Source of the DNA: Vibrio furnissii CIP 102972
GTDB taxonomy: Bacteria > Pseudomonadota > Gammaproteobacteria > Enterobacterales > Vibrionaceae
Assembly: GCF_000176175.1 (NCBI RefSeq)
Contig: NZ_ACZP01000010.1
Coordinates: forward strand, 1-64,000
Length of the DNA stretch: 64,000 bases
Reading direction: 5' to 3'
The notes beneath the pieces were generated by a model. The model saw only the letters and a list, made by a program, of their open reading frames with translations, was not told the origin of the DNA and ran no database searches. A program made the position numbers and the translations under genes. Of this stretch, positions 54,579 to 64,000 are shown one piece after another; position 1 is the first letter of the stretch, and the number at the start of each line of letters is the position of its first letter.

Positions 54579-56573
54579 TTATGCCAGCAGTTCTTTGGCG
54601 GTGTTCACGACGTTTTCAGTGGTGAAGCCGAACAGTTTGAACAGCTCGCCAGCTGGTGCAGATTCGCCGAAGGTGGTCATACCGATGATGCGGCCACCAA
54701 AGCCAACGTACTTGTACCAGAAGTCGGCAATGCCAGCTTCGATCGCGATACGAGCAGTCACATCTGCAGGCAGTACCGATTCACGGTACGCAGCGTCTTG
54801 TTTGTCGAATGCATCGGTCGATGGCATCGACACCACGCGCACTTGCTTGCCTTCGGCAGTCAGTTGCGCAGCAGCTTCCACCGCCAGCTCGACTTCAGAG
54901 CCAGTGGCAATCAGGATCAGCTCAGGTTTGCCAGCGCAATCTTTCAGGATGTAGCCACCTTTGGTGATGTTCGCCAGTTGCTCAGCATCACGAGGTTGCT
55001 GCGCAAGGTTTTGACGCGAGAAGATCAGCGCAGTTGGCGCGTCTTTACGTTCAATCGCCAGTTTCCACGCCACGGCTGATTCAACTTGGTCACATGGACG
55101 CCATGTGTTCATGTTTGGCGTCAGGCGCAGAGAAGCGATTTGTTCAACCGGTTGGTGCGTTGGGCCATCTTCACCCAGACCAATCGAGTCGTGCGTGTAG
55201 ACTTGGATGTTCTGAATCTTCATCAGCGCAGCCATACGCATCGCGTTACGCGCGTATTCCATGAACATCAGGAAGGTGGCGCCGTAAGGCACGAAACCGC
55301 CGTGCAGTGCAATACCGTTCATGATGGCGGTCATACCAAATTCACGCACGCCGTAGTGGATGTAGTTGCCTGAGAAGTCGCTTGCTTCCAGCGATTTCGA
55401 GCCAGACCACATGGTCAGGTTAGAAGGTGCAAGGTCGGCAGAGCCACCCATGAATTCTGGCAGCAGTTTACCAAATGCTTCCAGTGCGTTTTGCGATGCT
55501 TTGCGTGATGCAATGTTTGCTGGGTTCGCTTGCAGTTCAGCAATGATCGCGCTGCTGGCTTCTTCCCAGTTAGCTGGCAGTTCACCGGCTACGCGGCGTT
55601 GGTATTCTGCAGCTTCTGCTGGGTAAGCAGCTGCGTAAGCAGCAAATTTCTCATCCCATGCTGATTCTTTGGCTGCGCCAGCTTCTTTGGCATCCCACTC
55701 TGCGTAGATGTCGGCAGGGATTTCAAAGGGTGCGTATTCCCAACCCAGGAATTCACGCGCGGCTTTGATTTCGTCAGCGCCCAGAGGAGCACCGTGACAA
55801 TCGTGTGAGCCCGCTTTGTTTGGTGAGCCGAAACCGATGATGGTTTTGGTACAGATCAGCGTTGGACGCGGGTCTGCTTTTGCTGCTTCAATCGCTGCGT
55901 TGATGGCGTCTGAATCGTGACCGTCAACTGCAGGAATCACATGCCAGCCGTAGGCTTCAAAGCGTTTTGGTGTGTCGTCTGAGAACCAGCCTTCTACGTG
56001 ACCGTCGATCGAGATGCCGTTGTCATCCCAGAATGCGATCAGTTTGCCAAGGCCCAGTGTGCCAGCCAGAGAACATGCTTCGTGTGAGATACCTTCCATC
56101 AGACAGCCGTCACCCATGAACACATAAGTGAAGTGATCAACGATGTCGTGGCCCGGTTTGTTGAATTGTGCTGCCAGTGCTTTTTCAGCAATCGCCATAC
56201 CCACAGCATTGGTGATGCCTTGGCCCAGTGGACCTGTGGTGGTTTCAATGCCCGGTGCGTAACCGTATTCTGGGTGGCCTGGGGTTTTTGAGTGCAGTTG
56301 ACGGAAGTTTTTCAGATCGTCAATCGACAGATCGTAACCGCTCAGGTGCAGCAATGAGTAAATCAGCATCGAGCCGTGGCCGTTCGACAGCACGAAACGG
56401 TCGCGGTCTGACCATTTTGGGTTTTGTGGGTTGTGGTTCAAGTGACTGCGCCAAAGTACTTCAGCGATGTCAGCCATACCCATTGGGGCACCCGGGTGGC
56501 CAGAGTTAGCTTTTTGTACACCGTCCATGCTCAGTGCACGGATTGCGTTAGCCAGTTGTTTGCGAGAAGACAT
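54579..56573 (-). CDS. tktA: Transketolase
   Basis: Thiamine-diphosphate enzyme of 664 residues of the pentose phosphate pathway, moving two-carbon units between sugar phosphates. Start [20 protein letters not shown] at 56573 with taggagc upstream; the long frame to 56732 has no family similarity in its extension. ThDP motif GDGCLMEG...NN-like region, [22 protein letters not shown] and the central [16 protein letters not shown] with the catalytic Glu are seen. Confidence 0.97.
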   Translation of the reverse strand: MSSRKQLANAIRALSMDGVQKANSGHPGAPMGMADIAEVLWRSHLNHNPQNPKWSDRDRFVLSNGHGSMLIYSLLHLSGYDLSIDDLKNFRQLHSKTPGHPEYGYAPGIETTTGPLGQGITNAVGMAIAEKALAAQFNKPGHDIVDHFTYVFMGDGCLMEGISHEACSLAGTLGLGKLIAFWDDNGISIDGHVEGWFSDDTPKRFEAYGWHVIPAVDGHDSDAINAAIEAAKADPRPTLICTKTIIGFGSPNKAGSHDCHGAPLGADEIKAAREFLGWEYAPFEIPADIYAEWDAKEAGAAKESAWDEKFAAYAAAYPAEAAEYQRRVAGELPANWEEASSAIIAELQANPANIASRKASQNALEAFGKLLPEFMGGSADLAPSNLTMWSGSKSLEASDFSGNYIHYGVREFGMTAIMNGIALHGGFVPYGATFLMFMEYARNAMRMAALMKIQNIQVYTHDSIGLGEDGPTHQPVEQIASLRLTPNMNTWRPCDQVESAVAWKLAIERKDAPTALIFSRQNLAQQPRDAEQLANITKGGYILKDCAGKPELILIATGSEVELAVEAAAQLTAEGKQVRVVSMPSTDAFDKQDAAYRESVLPADVTARIAIEAGIADFWYKYVGFGGRIIGMTTFGESAPAGELFKLFGFTTENVVNTAKELLA

Positions 56574-56896
56574 GTCAGCTCCTAAAGCGATAAGCGAAGT
56601 AAAGGTATCCGAAAATTGAATGGCCAATATTGTCGCAAAGCCCTTTCGGCACTGCAAACCTTTTGCTGGCGATTTGTCCCATTTTTGCAATGTTTTGCAA
56701 CAGATTGGGGGATAACGGCTGAAATAAACCATTCACCAGGCAAACGTTTGGCTATGAGATAGAATAAAAAAGAGCTTGTAATTTGAGCATTCAAAACTAG
56801 AATAGACGTCTAGATGTAGAAACGCCTACATATTGAACAATTTTGCAGAGTAGCGGCCTCCCCCGCTACTCTTTTGATTATAGAATTGGAGCTATC
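56574..56896. other. 323-bp divergent region between tktA and metK
   Basis: Contains the tktA leader on the left and the metK promoter on the right: TTGTAA (56776-56781), 16 bp, TAGAAT (56798-56803), with MetJ boxes just after. No gene seen. Confidence 0.65.
56804..56827. promoter_or_regulatory. MetJ operator (three tandem met boxes) upstream of metK
   Basis: Three contiguous 8-mers: AGACGTCT (perfect), AGATGTAG and AAACGCCT, against the met-box consensus AGACGTCT. They follow the -10 element directly, where MetJ with S-adenosylmethionine would block transcription. Confidence 0.82.
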
Positions 56897-58051
56897 ATGG
56901 CTAAGCACTTGTTTACTTCTGAATCGGTATCAGAAGGTCATCCAGATAAAATCGCAGACCAAATCTCTGATGCGGTTCTAGATGCCATTTTGGAACAAGA
57001 TCCAAAAGCACGTGTTGCTTGTGAAACTTACGTTAAAACCGGCATGGTAATGGTCGGTGGTGAGATCACAACATCAGCGTGGGTGGATATCGAAGAGCTG
57101 ACTCGTGAAACGGTACGCGAAATTGGTTACATCCATTCAGATATGGGTTTTGACGCCAACTCATGTGCCATCTTGAACACCATTGGTAAACAGTCTCCAG
57201 ACATCAACCAAGGTGTTGATAAAACCGATCCGAAAGAGCAAGGTGCCGGTGACCAAGGCATCATGTTCGGCTACGCCTGTAACGAAACCGAAGTGCTGAT
57301 GCCAGCACCGATCACTTACTCTCACCGTTTGGTTGAGCGTCAAGCGAAAGTCCGTAAAGACGGCACGCTGCCTTGGTTGCGTCCGGATGCAAAATCACAA
57401 GTCACCTTCCAATACAACGATGGCAAAATCGTGGGTATTGATGCGGTGGTTCTGTCGACTCAGCACAGCGATTCCATCTCGACTGCAGATCTGCGTGAAG
57501 CGGTCATGGAAGAGATCATCAAACCGGTTCTGCCAGCAGAATGGTTGAGCAAAGACACCAAATACTTCATCAACCCAACCGGTCGTTTCGTGATCGGCGG
57601 TCCAATGGGTGACTGTGGTCTGACAGGTCGTAAGATCATCGTGGATACCTACGGCGGCGCAGCACGTCACGGTGGCGGTGCGTTCTCAGGTAAAGATCCA
57701 TCAAAAGTAGACCGTTCAGCGGCTTACGCAGCACGTTATGTTGCGAAAAACATCGTTGCAGCGGGCATGGCTGATCGTTGTGAGATTCAACTGTCTTACG
57801 CAATCGGTGTAGCGGATCCAACGTCTATCATGGTAGAAACTTTCGGCACTGAGAAAGTGTCTCACGACATCATCATTGCAGCGGTACGCCAGTTCTTCGA
57901 CCTGCGTCCTTACGGTCTGCAGGAGATGCTGAGCCTGCTTCAACCTATCTACAAGAAGACAGCGGCATACGGCCACTTCGGTCGCGAAGAGTTCCCTTGG
58001 GAAGCGACCAATAAAGCGGCTGAACTGCGCGATTTCGCTGGCCTAAAATAA
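56897..58051 (+). CDS. metK: S-adenosylmethionine synthase
   Basis: Enzyme of 384 residues that forms S-adenosylmethionine from ATP and methionine. Start [22 protein letters not shown] at 56897 with ttggagc upstream; the longer frame starts inside the leader. Conserved [12 protein letters not shown] and the P-loop-like [16 protein letters not shown] are present. It is under a MetJ operator and ends with a strong terminator. Confidence 0.98.
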   Translation: MAKHLFTSESVSEGHPDKIADQISDAVLDAILEQDPKARVACETYVKTGMVMVGGEITTSAWVDIEELTRETVREIGYIHSDMGFDANSCAILNTIGKQSPDINQGVDKTDPKEQGAGDQGIMFGYACNETEVLMPAPITYSHRLVERQAKVRKDGTLPWLRPDAKSQVTFQYNDGKIVGIDAVVLSTQHSDSISTADLREAVMEEIIKPVLPAEWLSKDTKYFINPTGRFVIGGPMGDCGLTGRKIIVDTYGGAARHGGGAFSGKDPSKVDRSAAYAARYVAKNIVAAGMADRCEIQLSYAIGVADPTSIMVETFGTEKVSHDIIIAAVRQFFDLRPYGLQEMLSLLQPIYKKTAAYGHFGREEFPWEATNKAAELRDFAGLK

Positions 58052-58066
58052 GCCACACGAATACTG

Positions 58067-58100
58067 AAAAAGCCCTTGTCACACGACAAGGGCTTTTTTA
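58067..58100 (+). terminator. Terminator after metK
   Basis: aaaaagcccttgtc / gacaagggcttttt stem with loop acac and T run. Confidence 0.92.
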
Positions 58101-58323
58101 TTGCCCGCAGTTCGATAACACTCCGCAATGTGTACAAAATTTGTGCAATCCATTTGTATTTTTGAGACTCGTCATCAATAGTTAATAAAGTGTTAATGAG
58201 GCTATCTGCAATGACGCCTCATTGACGAAAGCAACACCACACCGCGTTGCGGCGCAGCAGGTCAGTTGTCGCGAGCATCGCATGCTGAACACTTTTCTCT
58301 GCCACCTCGATCAAGGAGGATGT

Positions 58324-59121
58324 ATGCCTCGGACGGTTAACCCTTCTGACTTCGACCAGAAAAACAAAGAAGTCAGCCCACAGGAGTACGCCCGCACGCT
58401 GCCGTGCAACACGATCAGTGTGTCGACTCCATTTCACTGGCTTGCGCTTGGACTCCATGACTTCATTCGCATGCCGCTCATCAGTGCCTTTTACGGGATA
58501 TGCTTCATGGCCGCCGCAATTGGCATTGTGCTGCTGGTGCAATGGCAAGGCACCCATCTGGTGATCCTGCCAAGCCTGGTGGTCTATATGCTGATTGGTC
58601 CCTTCTTGTCGCTCGGTTTGTACGCCGCCAGTTGGGAACGCGAAAAAGGCCACACCGCCGGTTTGCTGCACTCCATCAAAGCGATTACACGCAACTCCAC
58701 CTCACAATGGGCCTTTGCAGTGATGTTGGCCGTTGCCATGATTTTCTGGATGCGCATTGCCGCGCTGCTGCACGCACTCTATCCGTCGGTGCAAGGCGCA
58801 CCACTGACCGACTTTCTGCCATTTTTAGTCATCGGCTCGTTGGTCGGTTTTGTCATCGCCTGCATTATTTTCAGCATCTCAGCCTTTTCGATTCCACTGA
58901 TGATGGAACGCCGCGTCGATGTCATGACCGCCGTATTTACCAGCTTTAACGCGGTGAAATCGAACATTCCAGCCATGATCGTCTGGGCGGGCATCATCTG
59001 CGGTGGCATCCTGATTAGCTTTGCCACCTACGGCATTGGCATGTTGTTTACCATGCCGATTCTGGGCTACAGCACGTGGCACGCGTATCACGCCATTATT
59101 AAAAAGAAACACAACACTTAA
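58324..59121 (+). CDS. DUF2189 membrane protein
   Basis: Inner-membrane protein of 265 residues with about six membrane helices. The core GPFLSLGLYAASWEREKG and the SIPLMMERRVDVMTAVFTS segment mark DUF2189. I use the start at 58324 because aaggagg is 7 bases upstream. Function unknown; in other bacteria the family is sometimes near respiratory genes. Confidence 0.88.
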   Translation: MPRTVNPSDFDQKNKEVSPQEYARTLPCNTISVSTPFHWLALGLHDFIRMPLISAFYGICFMAAAIGIVLLVQWQGTHLVILPSLVVYMLIGPFLSLGLYAASWEREKGHTAGLLHSIKAITRNSTSQWAFAVMLAVAMIFWMRIAALLHALYPSVQGAPLTDFLPFLVIGSLVGFVIACIIFSISAFSIPLMMERRVDVMTAVFTSFNAVKSNIPAMIVWAGIICGGILISFATYGIGMLFTMPILGYSTWHAYHAIIKKKHNT

Positions 59122-59156
59122 GGTCTCCAACCTGACATTGCAATTGGTGTTATGAT

Positions 59157-59186
59157 TGCCTCAACCCTGTGTTGAGGCTTTTTTTT
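59157..59186 (+). terminator. Terminator after the DUF2189 gene
   Basis: gcctcaa / ttgaggc with loop ccctgtg, followed by nine T. It ends only 13 bases before the sprT start, which bears on the choice of that start. Confidence 0.85.
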
Positions 59187-59198
59187 TGGAGAGTTTTC

Positions 59199-59699
59199 TT
59201 GGTCGATTTTGAACTGCAATATCGCGCCAAAGCGCAAATTCAACGGTGTATCGACATCGCATCCCGTCACTTTGGCCGGAAGTTTTCTATGCCCGAACTC
59301 AGTTTTCGTCTGCGCGGCAAAGTCGCAGGAAAAGCCTATCTGCAGTTGTGGGAAATTCGCCTCAACCCCGTGCTGTTTACCGAAAACCGCCAAGCATTTC
59401 TCGATGAAGTGATTCCTCACGAAATCGCTCATTTGATCACGCATGCCGTTTATGGCCGAGTCAGACCGCATGGCGCAGAATGGCAACACGTGATGACGCA
59501 GGTCTTCGCCATTGCCGCCAACACCACACACCGCTTTTCGGTGGCCTCAGTTCAAGGAAAAACGTTCGAGTATCTGTGCGCCTGCAATCGTTACCCGCTG
59601 TCCATTCGTCGCCACAACAAAGTGCAGCGTCACCAAGCGGTGTATCGCTGTCAGCAATGCCATCAAACCCTGACGTTTACCGGCCAACAGCTGTCGTAA
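59199..59699 (+). CDS. sprT: SprT-family zinc metalloprotease
   Basis: SprT-like protein of 166 residues. Zinc motif HEIAHLITH (His-Glu-x-x-His) with a later His in [10 protein letters not shown], and a C-terminal four-Cys zinc ribbon (YLCAC...YRCQQCH). I choose the TTG at 59199 because ggagag lies 5 bases upstream; the earlier GTG at 59169 is inside the terminator hairpin. In E. coli sprT also lies between metK and endA. Eukaryotic SPRTN relatives digest DNA-protein crosslinks; the bacterial role is unknown. Confidence 0.88.
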   Translation: MVDFELQYRAKAQIQRCIDIASRHFGRKFSMPELSFRLRGKVAGKAYLQLWEIRLNPVLFTENRQAFLDEVIPHEIAHLITHAVYGRVRPHGAEWQHVMTQVFAIAANTTHRFSVASVQGKTFEYLCACNRYPLSIRRHNKVQRHQAVYRCQQCHQTLTFTGQQLS

Positions 59700-59837
59700 T
59701 CGGCGACCTGCGCCTCGTACGGCGGCAGGAATCGTAACCCTTCGAACCAAACACGCCAGCTTCTTGCTACCGCATGCTAGATTTCAAATTTTTGAGTGAT
59801 AGACTGAGAAAAATCATACTAAAAACAGTCTTTACTT

Positions 59838-60539
59838 ATGTTTCGTTTTCGCTTGTTACTCACTGGCAGCCTGTTATTGGCCGCCTCTTTTGCGTGGGCG
59901 TCCGCGCCCGCTTCGTTTTCACAGGCCAAAAGAGAGGCCGTGAAGATTTATCAGGATCATCCGGTCACCTTTTATTGTGGCTGTGATATTCAATGGCAGG
60001 GCAAAAAAGGCACGCCCGATTTGAAAGGTTGCGGCTACCAAGTCCGCAAGCAGGAAAAACGTGCCAGCCGAATTGAATGGGAGCACGTGGTGCCTGCATG
60101 GCAATTTGGTCATCAGCTCCAATGTTGGCAGCAAGGTGGACGCAAACAATGCAGCCGCCACGATACGGCGTTCAAACGCATGGAAGCGGATCTGCACAAT
60201 CTGACGCCCGCCATTGGCGAGGTCAATGGCGATCGCTCCAACCTCAATTTCAGTCAGTGGCATGGCATTGATGGCGCCACTTATGGCCAGTGTGAAATTC
60301 AGGTCAACTTCCAACAGCGCAAAGTGATGCCGCCCGAACGCGCCCGCGGCGCCATTGCACGGACGTATCTCTACATGAGTCAGGAGTACGGGTTTCGCCT
60401 CTCCAAATCACAAACGCAATTGATGCAGGTGTGGAATCGCCAATATCCGGTCGATTCATGGGAGTGCGAGCGCGATCAGCGCATCTTCAAAGTTCAGGGC
60501 AACCACAACCCATTTGTGCGCCAACAGTGCAGTAGCTAA
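59838..60539 (+). CDS. endA: Endonuclease I, exported DNase
   Basis: Periplasmic/secreted nuclease of 233 residues (EndA; Dns in Vibrio). Signal peptide ends FAWASAPA. Active site [14 protein letters not shown] with the catalytic His and later [15 protein letters not shown] for the metal. Four pairs of Cys fit disulfides. It degrades extracellular DNA and in V. cholerae limits natural transformation. Terminator gggcaat / attgccc follows at 60561. Confidence 0.95.
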   Translation: MFRFRLLLTGSLLLAASFAWASAPASFSQAKREAVKIYQDHPVTFYCGCDIQWQGKKGTPDLKGCGYQVRKQEKRASRIEWEHVVPAWQFGHQLQCWQQGGRKQCSRHDTAFKRMEADLHNLTPAIGEVNGDRSNLNFSQWHGIDGATYGQCEIQVNFQQRKVMPPERARGAIARTYLYMSQEYGFRLSKSQTQLMQVWNRQYPVDSWECERDQRIFKVQGNHNPFVRQQCSS

Positions 60540-60560
60540 TACAATCTCTAGGCAATCTCT

Positions 60561-60590
60561 GGGCAATCCTGTCATTGCCCTTGTTTTTTT
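60561..60590 (+). terminator. Terminator after endA
   Basis: gggcaat / attgccc stem with loop cctgtc, then ttgttttttt. Confidence 0.85.
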
Positions 60591-60646
60591 CACTTTGAGC
60601 ATCCATGTTAGATGCCAGTAACCAGCGTAATTTCAGGAAAAACAGC

Positions 60647-61378
60647 ATGCGAGTTCCCCGTATCTACCACCCGCACCCGATCACTCACCTTGGCCCCTTA
60701 GCCTTAAGCGACGACGCCGCAGGCCACATCGCCCGCGTGTTACGTATGCAAGAAGGTCAGGAAGTCTTGGTGTTTGACGGCAGCGGCGCCGAATTTCCGG
60801 CCATCATTCATGAAGCGGGGAAAAAACAGGTCGTGGTCGACTTAGCCGAGCGCATCGACACCAATCTTGAATCACCATTGAACCTGCACTTAGGCCAAGT
60901 GATTTCACGTGGCGACAAAATGGAATTCACCATTCAGAAGTCCGTTGAACTGGGGGTCAATACCATCACACCGCTGTTGTCTGAACGTTGCGGCGTGAAA
61001 CTCGATGCCAAACGTTTCGAGAAGAAATTGCAACAATGGCAGAAAATCGCCATCAGTGCGTGCGAGCAATGCGGCCGGAACGTGGTGCCTGATATTCGCC
61101 CGATTATGACGCTGGAAGCATGGTGCGCCGAGCAAACCGACGCGCTCAAACTCAACCTGCATCCACGCGCAAAATATTCCATCAATACCCTTCCAGAGCC
61201 AGTGACCAAAGTGCGCTTGCTTATCGGTCCGGAAGGTGGTCTGTCGGCAGAAGAGATCGACATGACTCAACAATACCATTTTGAAGAGACGCTGCTGGGC
61301 CCTCGCGTGCTACGCACCGAAACCGCAGCGCTCACCGCAATTACAGCCCTGCAAGTTCGTTTCGGCGATCTTGGCTAA
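60647..61378 (+). CDS. rsmE: 16S rRNA m3U1498 methyltransferase
   Basis: RsmE of 243 residues, a SPOUT methyltransferase acting on U1498 of 16S rRNA. Start [12 protein letters not shown] at 60647, with agga upstream. SPOUT knot markers: [15 protein letters not shown] and [16 protein letters not shown]. It precedes gshB by 12 bases, so the two are co-transcribed. Confidence 0.95.
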   Translation: MRVPRIYHPHPITHLGPLALSDDAAGHIARVLRMQEGQEVLVFDGSGAEFPAIIHEAGKKQVVVDLAERIDTNLESPLNLHLGQVISRGDKMEFTIQKSVELGVNTITPLLSERCGVKLDAKRFEKKLQQWQKIAISACEQCGRNVVPDIRPIMTLEAWCAEQTDALKLNLHPRAKYSINTLPEPVTKVRLLIGPEGGLSAEEIDMTQQYHFEETLLGPRVLRTETAALTAITALQVRFGDLG

Positions 61379-61390
61379 CGGAGATGAGCA

Positions 61391-62347
61391 ATGATTAAAC
61401 TCGGTATCGTTATGGACCCGATTTCGTCCATTAACATCAAGAAAGATTCCAGCTTCGCCATGATGCTCGAAGCGCAACGTCGCGGCTACGAAATTCATTA
61501 CATGGAAATGAATGATCTACACTTAGATCAAGGCGTCGCCATGGCGGACACCAAAGTCGTCGAGCTAAAAGAAGATCCAAATGGCTGGTACGAATTCAAA
61601 TCAGAACAGACCATTGTCTTGTCTGAACTGGATGCCGTCTTGATGCGTAAAGATCCACCATTTGATACCGAATACATCTACGCGACGTATATTCTAGAGC
61701 GAGCGGAAGATGACGGCGCGCTGATCGTCAACAAACCGCAGAGCCTGCGTGACTGCAACGAAAAACTGTTCACCGCATGGTTCCCGGAATTGACGCCAAC
61801 CACCATCGTGACGCGTAAAGCCGAGAAAATTAAAGCCTTTCGCGAACAACATGGGGATGTAATTTTGAAACCGCTGGACGGCATGGGCGGCGCTTCCATT
61901 TTCCGCGTCAAACAAGGCGATCCAAACGTGTCGGTGATCATCGAAACCCTGACGAACCACGGCCAGAATTACTGCATGGCGCAAACGTTCGTCCCCGACA
62001 TCAGCAACGGTGATAAACGCATTCTGGTGGTAGATGGTGAACCGATGCCTTACTGCTTGGCGCGCATTCCAGCACAAGGGGAAACCCGTGGTAACCTCGC
62101 CGCCGGTGGACGCGGTGAAGCACGTCCATTGAGCGATACGGATCGCCAAATTGCAGAAACCGTGGCACCGATCCTGAAAGAGAAAGGCTTGATCTTTGTT
62201 GGCCTCGACGTAATTGGCGATAAACTGACTGAGATTAACGTCACCAGCCCAACCTGTATTCGTGAAATTGAGGCGGCGTTTGACATCTCCATCACGGGCA
62301 AACTCATGGACGCGATCGAGCGTCGCGTGAAAGCCTTGTCACTGTAG
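61391..62347 (+). CDS. gshB: Glutathione synthetase
   Basis: ATP-grasp ligase of 318 residues joining gamma-glutamylcysteine and glycine. Start MIKLGIVMDPISSINIKKDSS with ggagatga upstream. ATP-grasp motifs: VILKPLDGMGGASIF and the flexible loop RGNLAAGGRGEARPL; metal site EINVTSPTCIREIE. Confidence 0.97.
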   Translation: MIKLGIVMDPISSINIKKDSSFAMMLEAQRRGYEIHYMEMNDLHLDQGVAMADTKVVELKEDPNGWYEFKSEQTIVLSELDAVLMRKDPPFDTEYIYATYILERAEDDGALIVNKPQSLRDCNEKLFTAWFPELTPTTIVTRKAEKIKAFREQHGDVILKPLDGMGGASIFRVKQGDPNVSVIIETLTNHGQNYCMAQTFVPDISNGDKRILVVDGEPMPYCLARIPAQGETRGNLAAGGRGEARPLSDTDRQIAETVAPILKEKGLIFVGLDVIGDKLTEINVTSPTCIREIEAAFDISITGKLMDAIERRVKALSL

Positions 62348-62385
62348 GAGCATGGGCTCCTGAACGCTAGAAGGTTGGAGACAAG

Positions 62386-62949
62386 ATGAATCTGACGAAC
62401 TATTTTCTCGTAGCGATGCCCAGCATGAAGGATCCGTACTTCAAGCACAGTGTCATCTACATCTGCGAGCATAACGAAGAAGGCGCGATGGGGCTGATGA
62501 TCAACGCGCCGATCGACATAACGGTCGGCGGCATGTTGCAGCAAGTGGAAGTGGAACCGGCGTATCCGCAATCACACGAAGAGAGCCTGAAACGTCCGGT
62601 ATTCAATGGCGGCCCGGTGTCGGAAGATCGCGGATTTATTCTGCATCGTCCCAAAGATCATTACGAATCTAGCATTCGAATGACCGACGACATTGCCGTC
62701 ACCACATCCAAAGACATTTTGACCGTGCTCGGTACCGAAGCAGAACCCAGCGGCTACATCGTCGCCCTTGGCTACTCTGGCTGGTCGCCGGGTCAGTTGG
62801 AAGATGAACTGGCGGAGAACTCCTGGCTGACGATTGAAGCTGATCCGGAGCTGATCTTTAACACCCCAATCCACGAAAAATGGAACAAGGCGATTCAAAA
62901 GCTCGGCATCAATCCGCACCAGCTATCGACCCAATCTGGCCACGCTTAA
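62386..62949 (+). CDS. yqgE: YqgE/AlgH family protein
   Basis: Protein of 187 residues, DUF179. Start [19 protein letters not shown]; middle [15 protein letters not shown] and [15 protein letters not shown] are diagnostic. Function unclear; AlgH was linked to alginate control in Pseudomonas. It lies between gshB and ruvX as in most gammaproteobacteria. Confidence 0.94.
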   Translation: MNLTNYFLVAMPSMKDPYFKHSVIYICEHNEEGAMGLMINAPIDITVGGMLQQVEVEPAYPQSHEESLKRPVFNGGPVSEDRGFILHRPKDHYESSIRMTDDIAVTTSKDILTVLGTEAEPSGYIVALGYSGWSPGQLEDELAENSWLTIEADPELIFNTPIHEKWNKAIQKLGINPHQLSTQSGHA

Positions 62950-63011
62950 TCACAGCAGCGCTTCTCGAAGCGCTGTTTATTTTTTACCGTAAGACCCACG
63001 AGAAACACCCT

Positions 63012-63437
63012 ATGTCACGTACCATTATGGCGTTTGATTTTGGCACCAAAAGTATCGGCAGCGCGATCGGCCAAGAGATCACGGGCACCGCGTCACCGCT
63101 GAAAGCCTTCAAAGCCAACGACGGCATTCCGAATTGGGATGAGATTGAAAAGCAGATCAAAGAGTGGCAACCGGATCTGTTGGTGATTGGTTTGCCGACC
63201 GATCTGCACGGCAAAGCGCTGGAGAGCATCACGCCGCGGGCGAAGAAGTTTGCCCAGCGCCTGCATGGCCGTTTCGGTTTACCGGTTGAACTGCACGATG
63301 AACGCCTCTCGACCACGGAAGCGCGCTCGGAGCTGTTCTCGATGGGCGGTTACAAAGCGCTGAGCAAAGGCAATGTCGATTGCCAGTCAGCGGTCATCAT
63401 TCTGGAAAGCTGGTTTGAGCGCTTGTGGAACGAGTAA
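63012..63437 (+). CDS. ruvX: Holliday junction resolvase-like RuvX (YqgF)
   Basis: RNase H-fold protein of 141 residues. Start [20 protein letters not shown] at 63012; the longer frame overlaps yqgE and is unlikely. Active-site acidic residues at FDFGTK, VIGLP and DERLSTTEA. In E. coli the protein has a role in 16S rRNA 5' processing; the resolvase role is less certain. Confidence 0.94.
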   Translation: MSRTIMAFDFGTKSIGSAIGQEITGTASPLKAFKANDGIPNWDEIEKQIKEWQPDLLVIGLPTDLHGKALESITPRAKKFAQRLHGRFGLPVELHDERLSTTEARSELFSMGGYKALSKGNVDCQSAVIILESWFERLWNE

Positions 63438-63507
63438 CCCTGTTCCTCTGGCTACGTCCTCTGCAAATACCGTCCTCAACGAACCCCCCCCTCAACAAAC
63501 ACAAAGA

Positions 63508-63536
63508 AAAACAGCCACTGTCGTGGCTGTTTTTTA
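63508..63536. terminator. Bidirectional terminator between ruvX and pilU
   Basis: aaacagccac / gtggctgttt stem with A-rich left and T-rich right flanks; it touches the stop codon of pilU. Confidence 0.85.
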
Positions 63537-64000
63537 TTCCATGTCGATTTGCACATGATCCAGCGACCCGCTGCTGGTCACATCGCCCCGCTGCGTCTTG
63601 AGCATCAAGCGCAGATCATTGGCCGAATCCGCACTGTGCAGCGCATCTTGCTCGCTGATCTTGTGCTCAACCACCAACTGATACAGCGCCTGATCAAACG
63701 TCTGCATGCCGACCTCTTTTGATTTCGCCATGGTGTTTTTCAACTCATGCAGCTCGCCGCGACGAATGATGTCCGACACCCGCGGGCTGTTGAGCAGCAC
63801 TTCAAACACCCCGTGACGCCCTTGGCCGTTTTTGTCGCGGATCAGTTGCTGACCGACGACCCCTTTGAGGTTCATCGACAAATCAAACAGAAATTGCTCA
63901 CGCTGCTCTTTCGGCACCAGATGTAAAATCCGCTCAAGCGCTTGGTTGGCGTTGTTGGCGTGCAAAGTGGCCATGCACAAATGCCCCGTTTCGGCAAACG
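63534..64000 (-). CDS. pilU: Type IV pilus retraction ATPase PilU (3' part only)
   Basis: The C-terminal 155 or so residues of a PilT/PilU family ATPase; the 5' part is beyond the window end. Visible: TGHLCMATLHANNANQAL with the family His box, then DLSMNLKGVVGQQLI and GRHGVFEVLLNSPRVSDLI-like stretch. The C-terminus HSADSANDLRLMLKTQRGD matches PilU better than PilT. It assists PilT in pilus retraction. An internal ATG at 63980 is not the true start. Confidence 0.92.
   Translation of the reverse strand, partial: FAETGHLCMATLHANNANQALERILHLVPKEQREQFLFDLSMNLKGVVGQQLIRDKNGQGRHGVFEVLLNSPRVSDIIRRGELHELKNTMAKSKEVGMQTFDQALYQLVVEHKISEQDALHSADSANDLRLMLKTQRGDVTSSGSLDHVQIDME

Overview
The window is a Vibrio chromosome segment. 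Evidence for this is the rpsU-yqeY-dnaG-rpoD macromolecular-synthesis operon with a long acidic insert in RpoD, a divergent irgA/irgB iron-uptake pair close to that of V. cholerae, an epd-pgk-fbaA-mscS cluster next to argO/argP, and the run metK-DUF2189-sprT-endA-rsmE-gshB-yqgE-ruvX-pilU. The genus is secure. The species is not: the cholerae or fluvialis/furnissii side of the genus is an impression from irgA/irgB and the fairly high GC of the core genes.

Layout. 1-4772 is core: rpsU, yqeY, dnaG, rpoD and a tRNA-Ile(CAU). About 4754-26218 is an integrative island inserted in the 3' end of that tRNA, with a P4-type integrase just inside the left end and a degenerate copy of the tRNA end at the right. 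Its left half (4.9-13.6 kb) resembles the E. coli CP4-57 type of element: integrase, a YagK/YfjJ-Gp2 type HUH-like protein, a YfjP-like GTPase, AlpA, a WYL regulator, a YkvA/DUF1232 protein, two DUF2787 proteins and a RadC/JAB protein. Its right half (13.7-25.1 kb) is cargo: an 850-residue protein with two Cys-rich modules, a tight four-gene operon (WYL regulator, glycine-zipper membrane protein with a possible nuclease core, TerB-like protein, second glycine-zipper membrane protein), and a three-gene ABC-3C conflict system (PD-(D/E)XK-like effector, middle component, DUF3732 SMC-like ATPase with a zinc-hook CxxC). Past the island, 26.2-29.3 kb holds an AT-rich stand-alone OLD-type ATPase/TOPRIM gene and a decayed integrase that abuts the next core gene.

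From 29.3 kb the core resumes: a PagL-like lipid A deacylase, CBS-mgtE magnesium transport, a two-domain ornithine-lipid synthase, a XapX/DAPG-hydrolase/LysR cluster, glmS with a DeoR regulator, pykF, a GGDEF protein, yggE-like SIMPL protein, argP/argO, a prolyl-tRNA editing protein, mscS, fbaA, pgk, epd, irgA/irgB, tktA, metK and the housekeeping run to the pilU fragment at the window edge.

The most interesting signal is in the island. A 19-bp site of the form TGCGNNN-N5-TGYCGYA occurs in four island promoter regions, upstream of both WYL genes, of the small-protein/YkvA divergent pair and of a secreted-protein gene. Both WYL proteins share the helix motif SERTIQR(N/D)L. This suggests that the mobile-element core and the uncharacterised membrane/TerB operon share one regulatory code. 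The WYL-glycine-zipper-TerB-glycine-zipper operon is the best candidate here for an undescribed conflict system.
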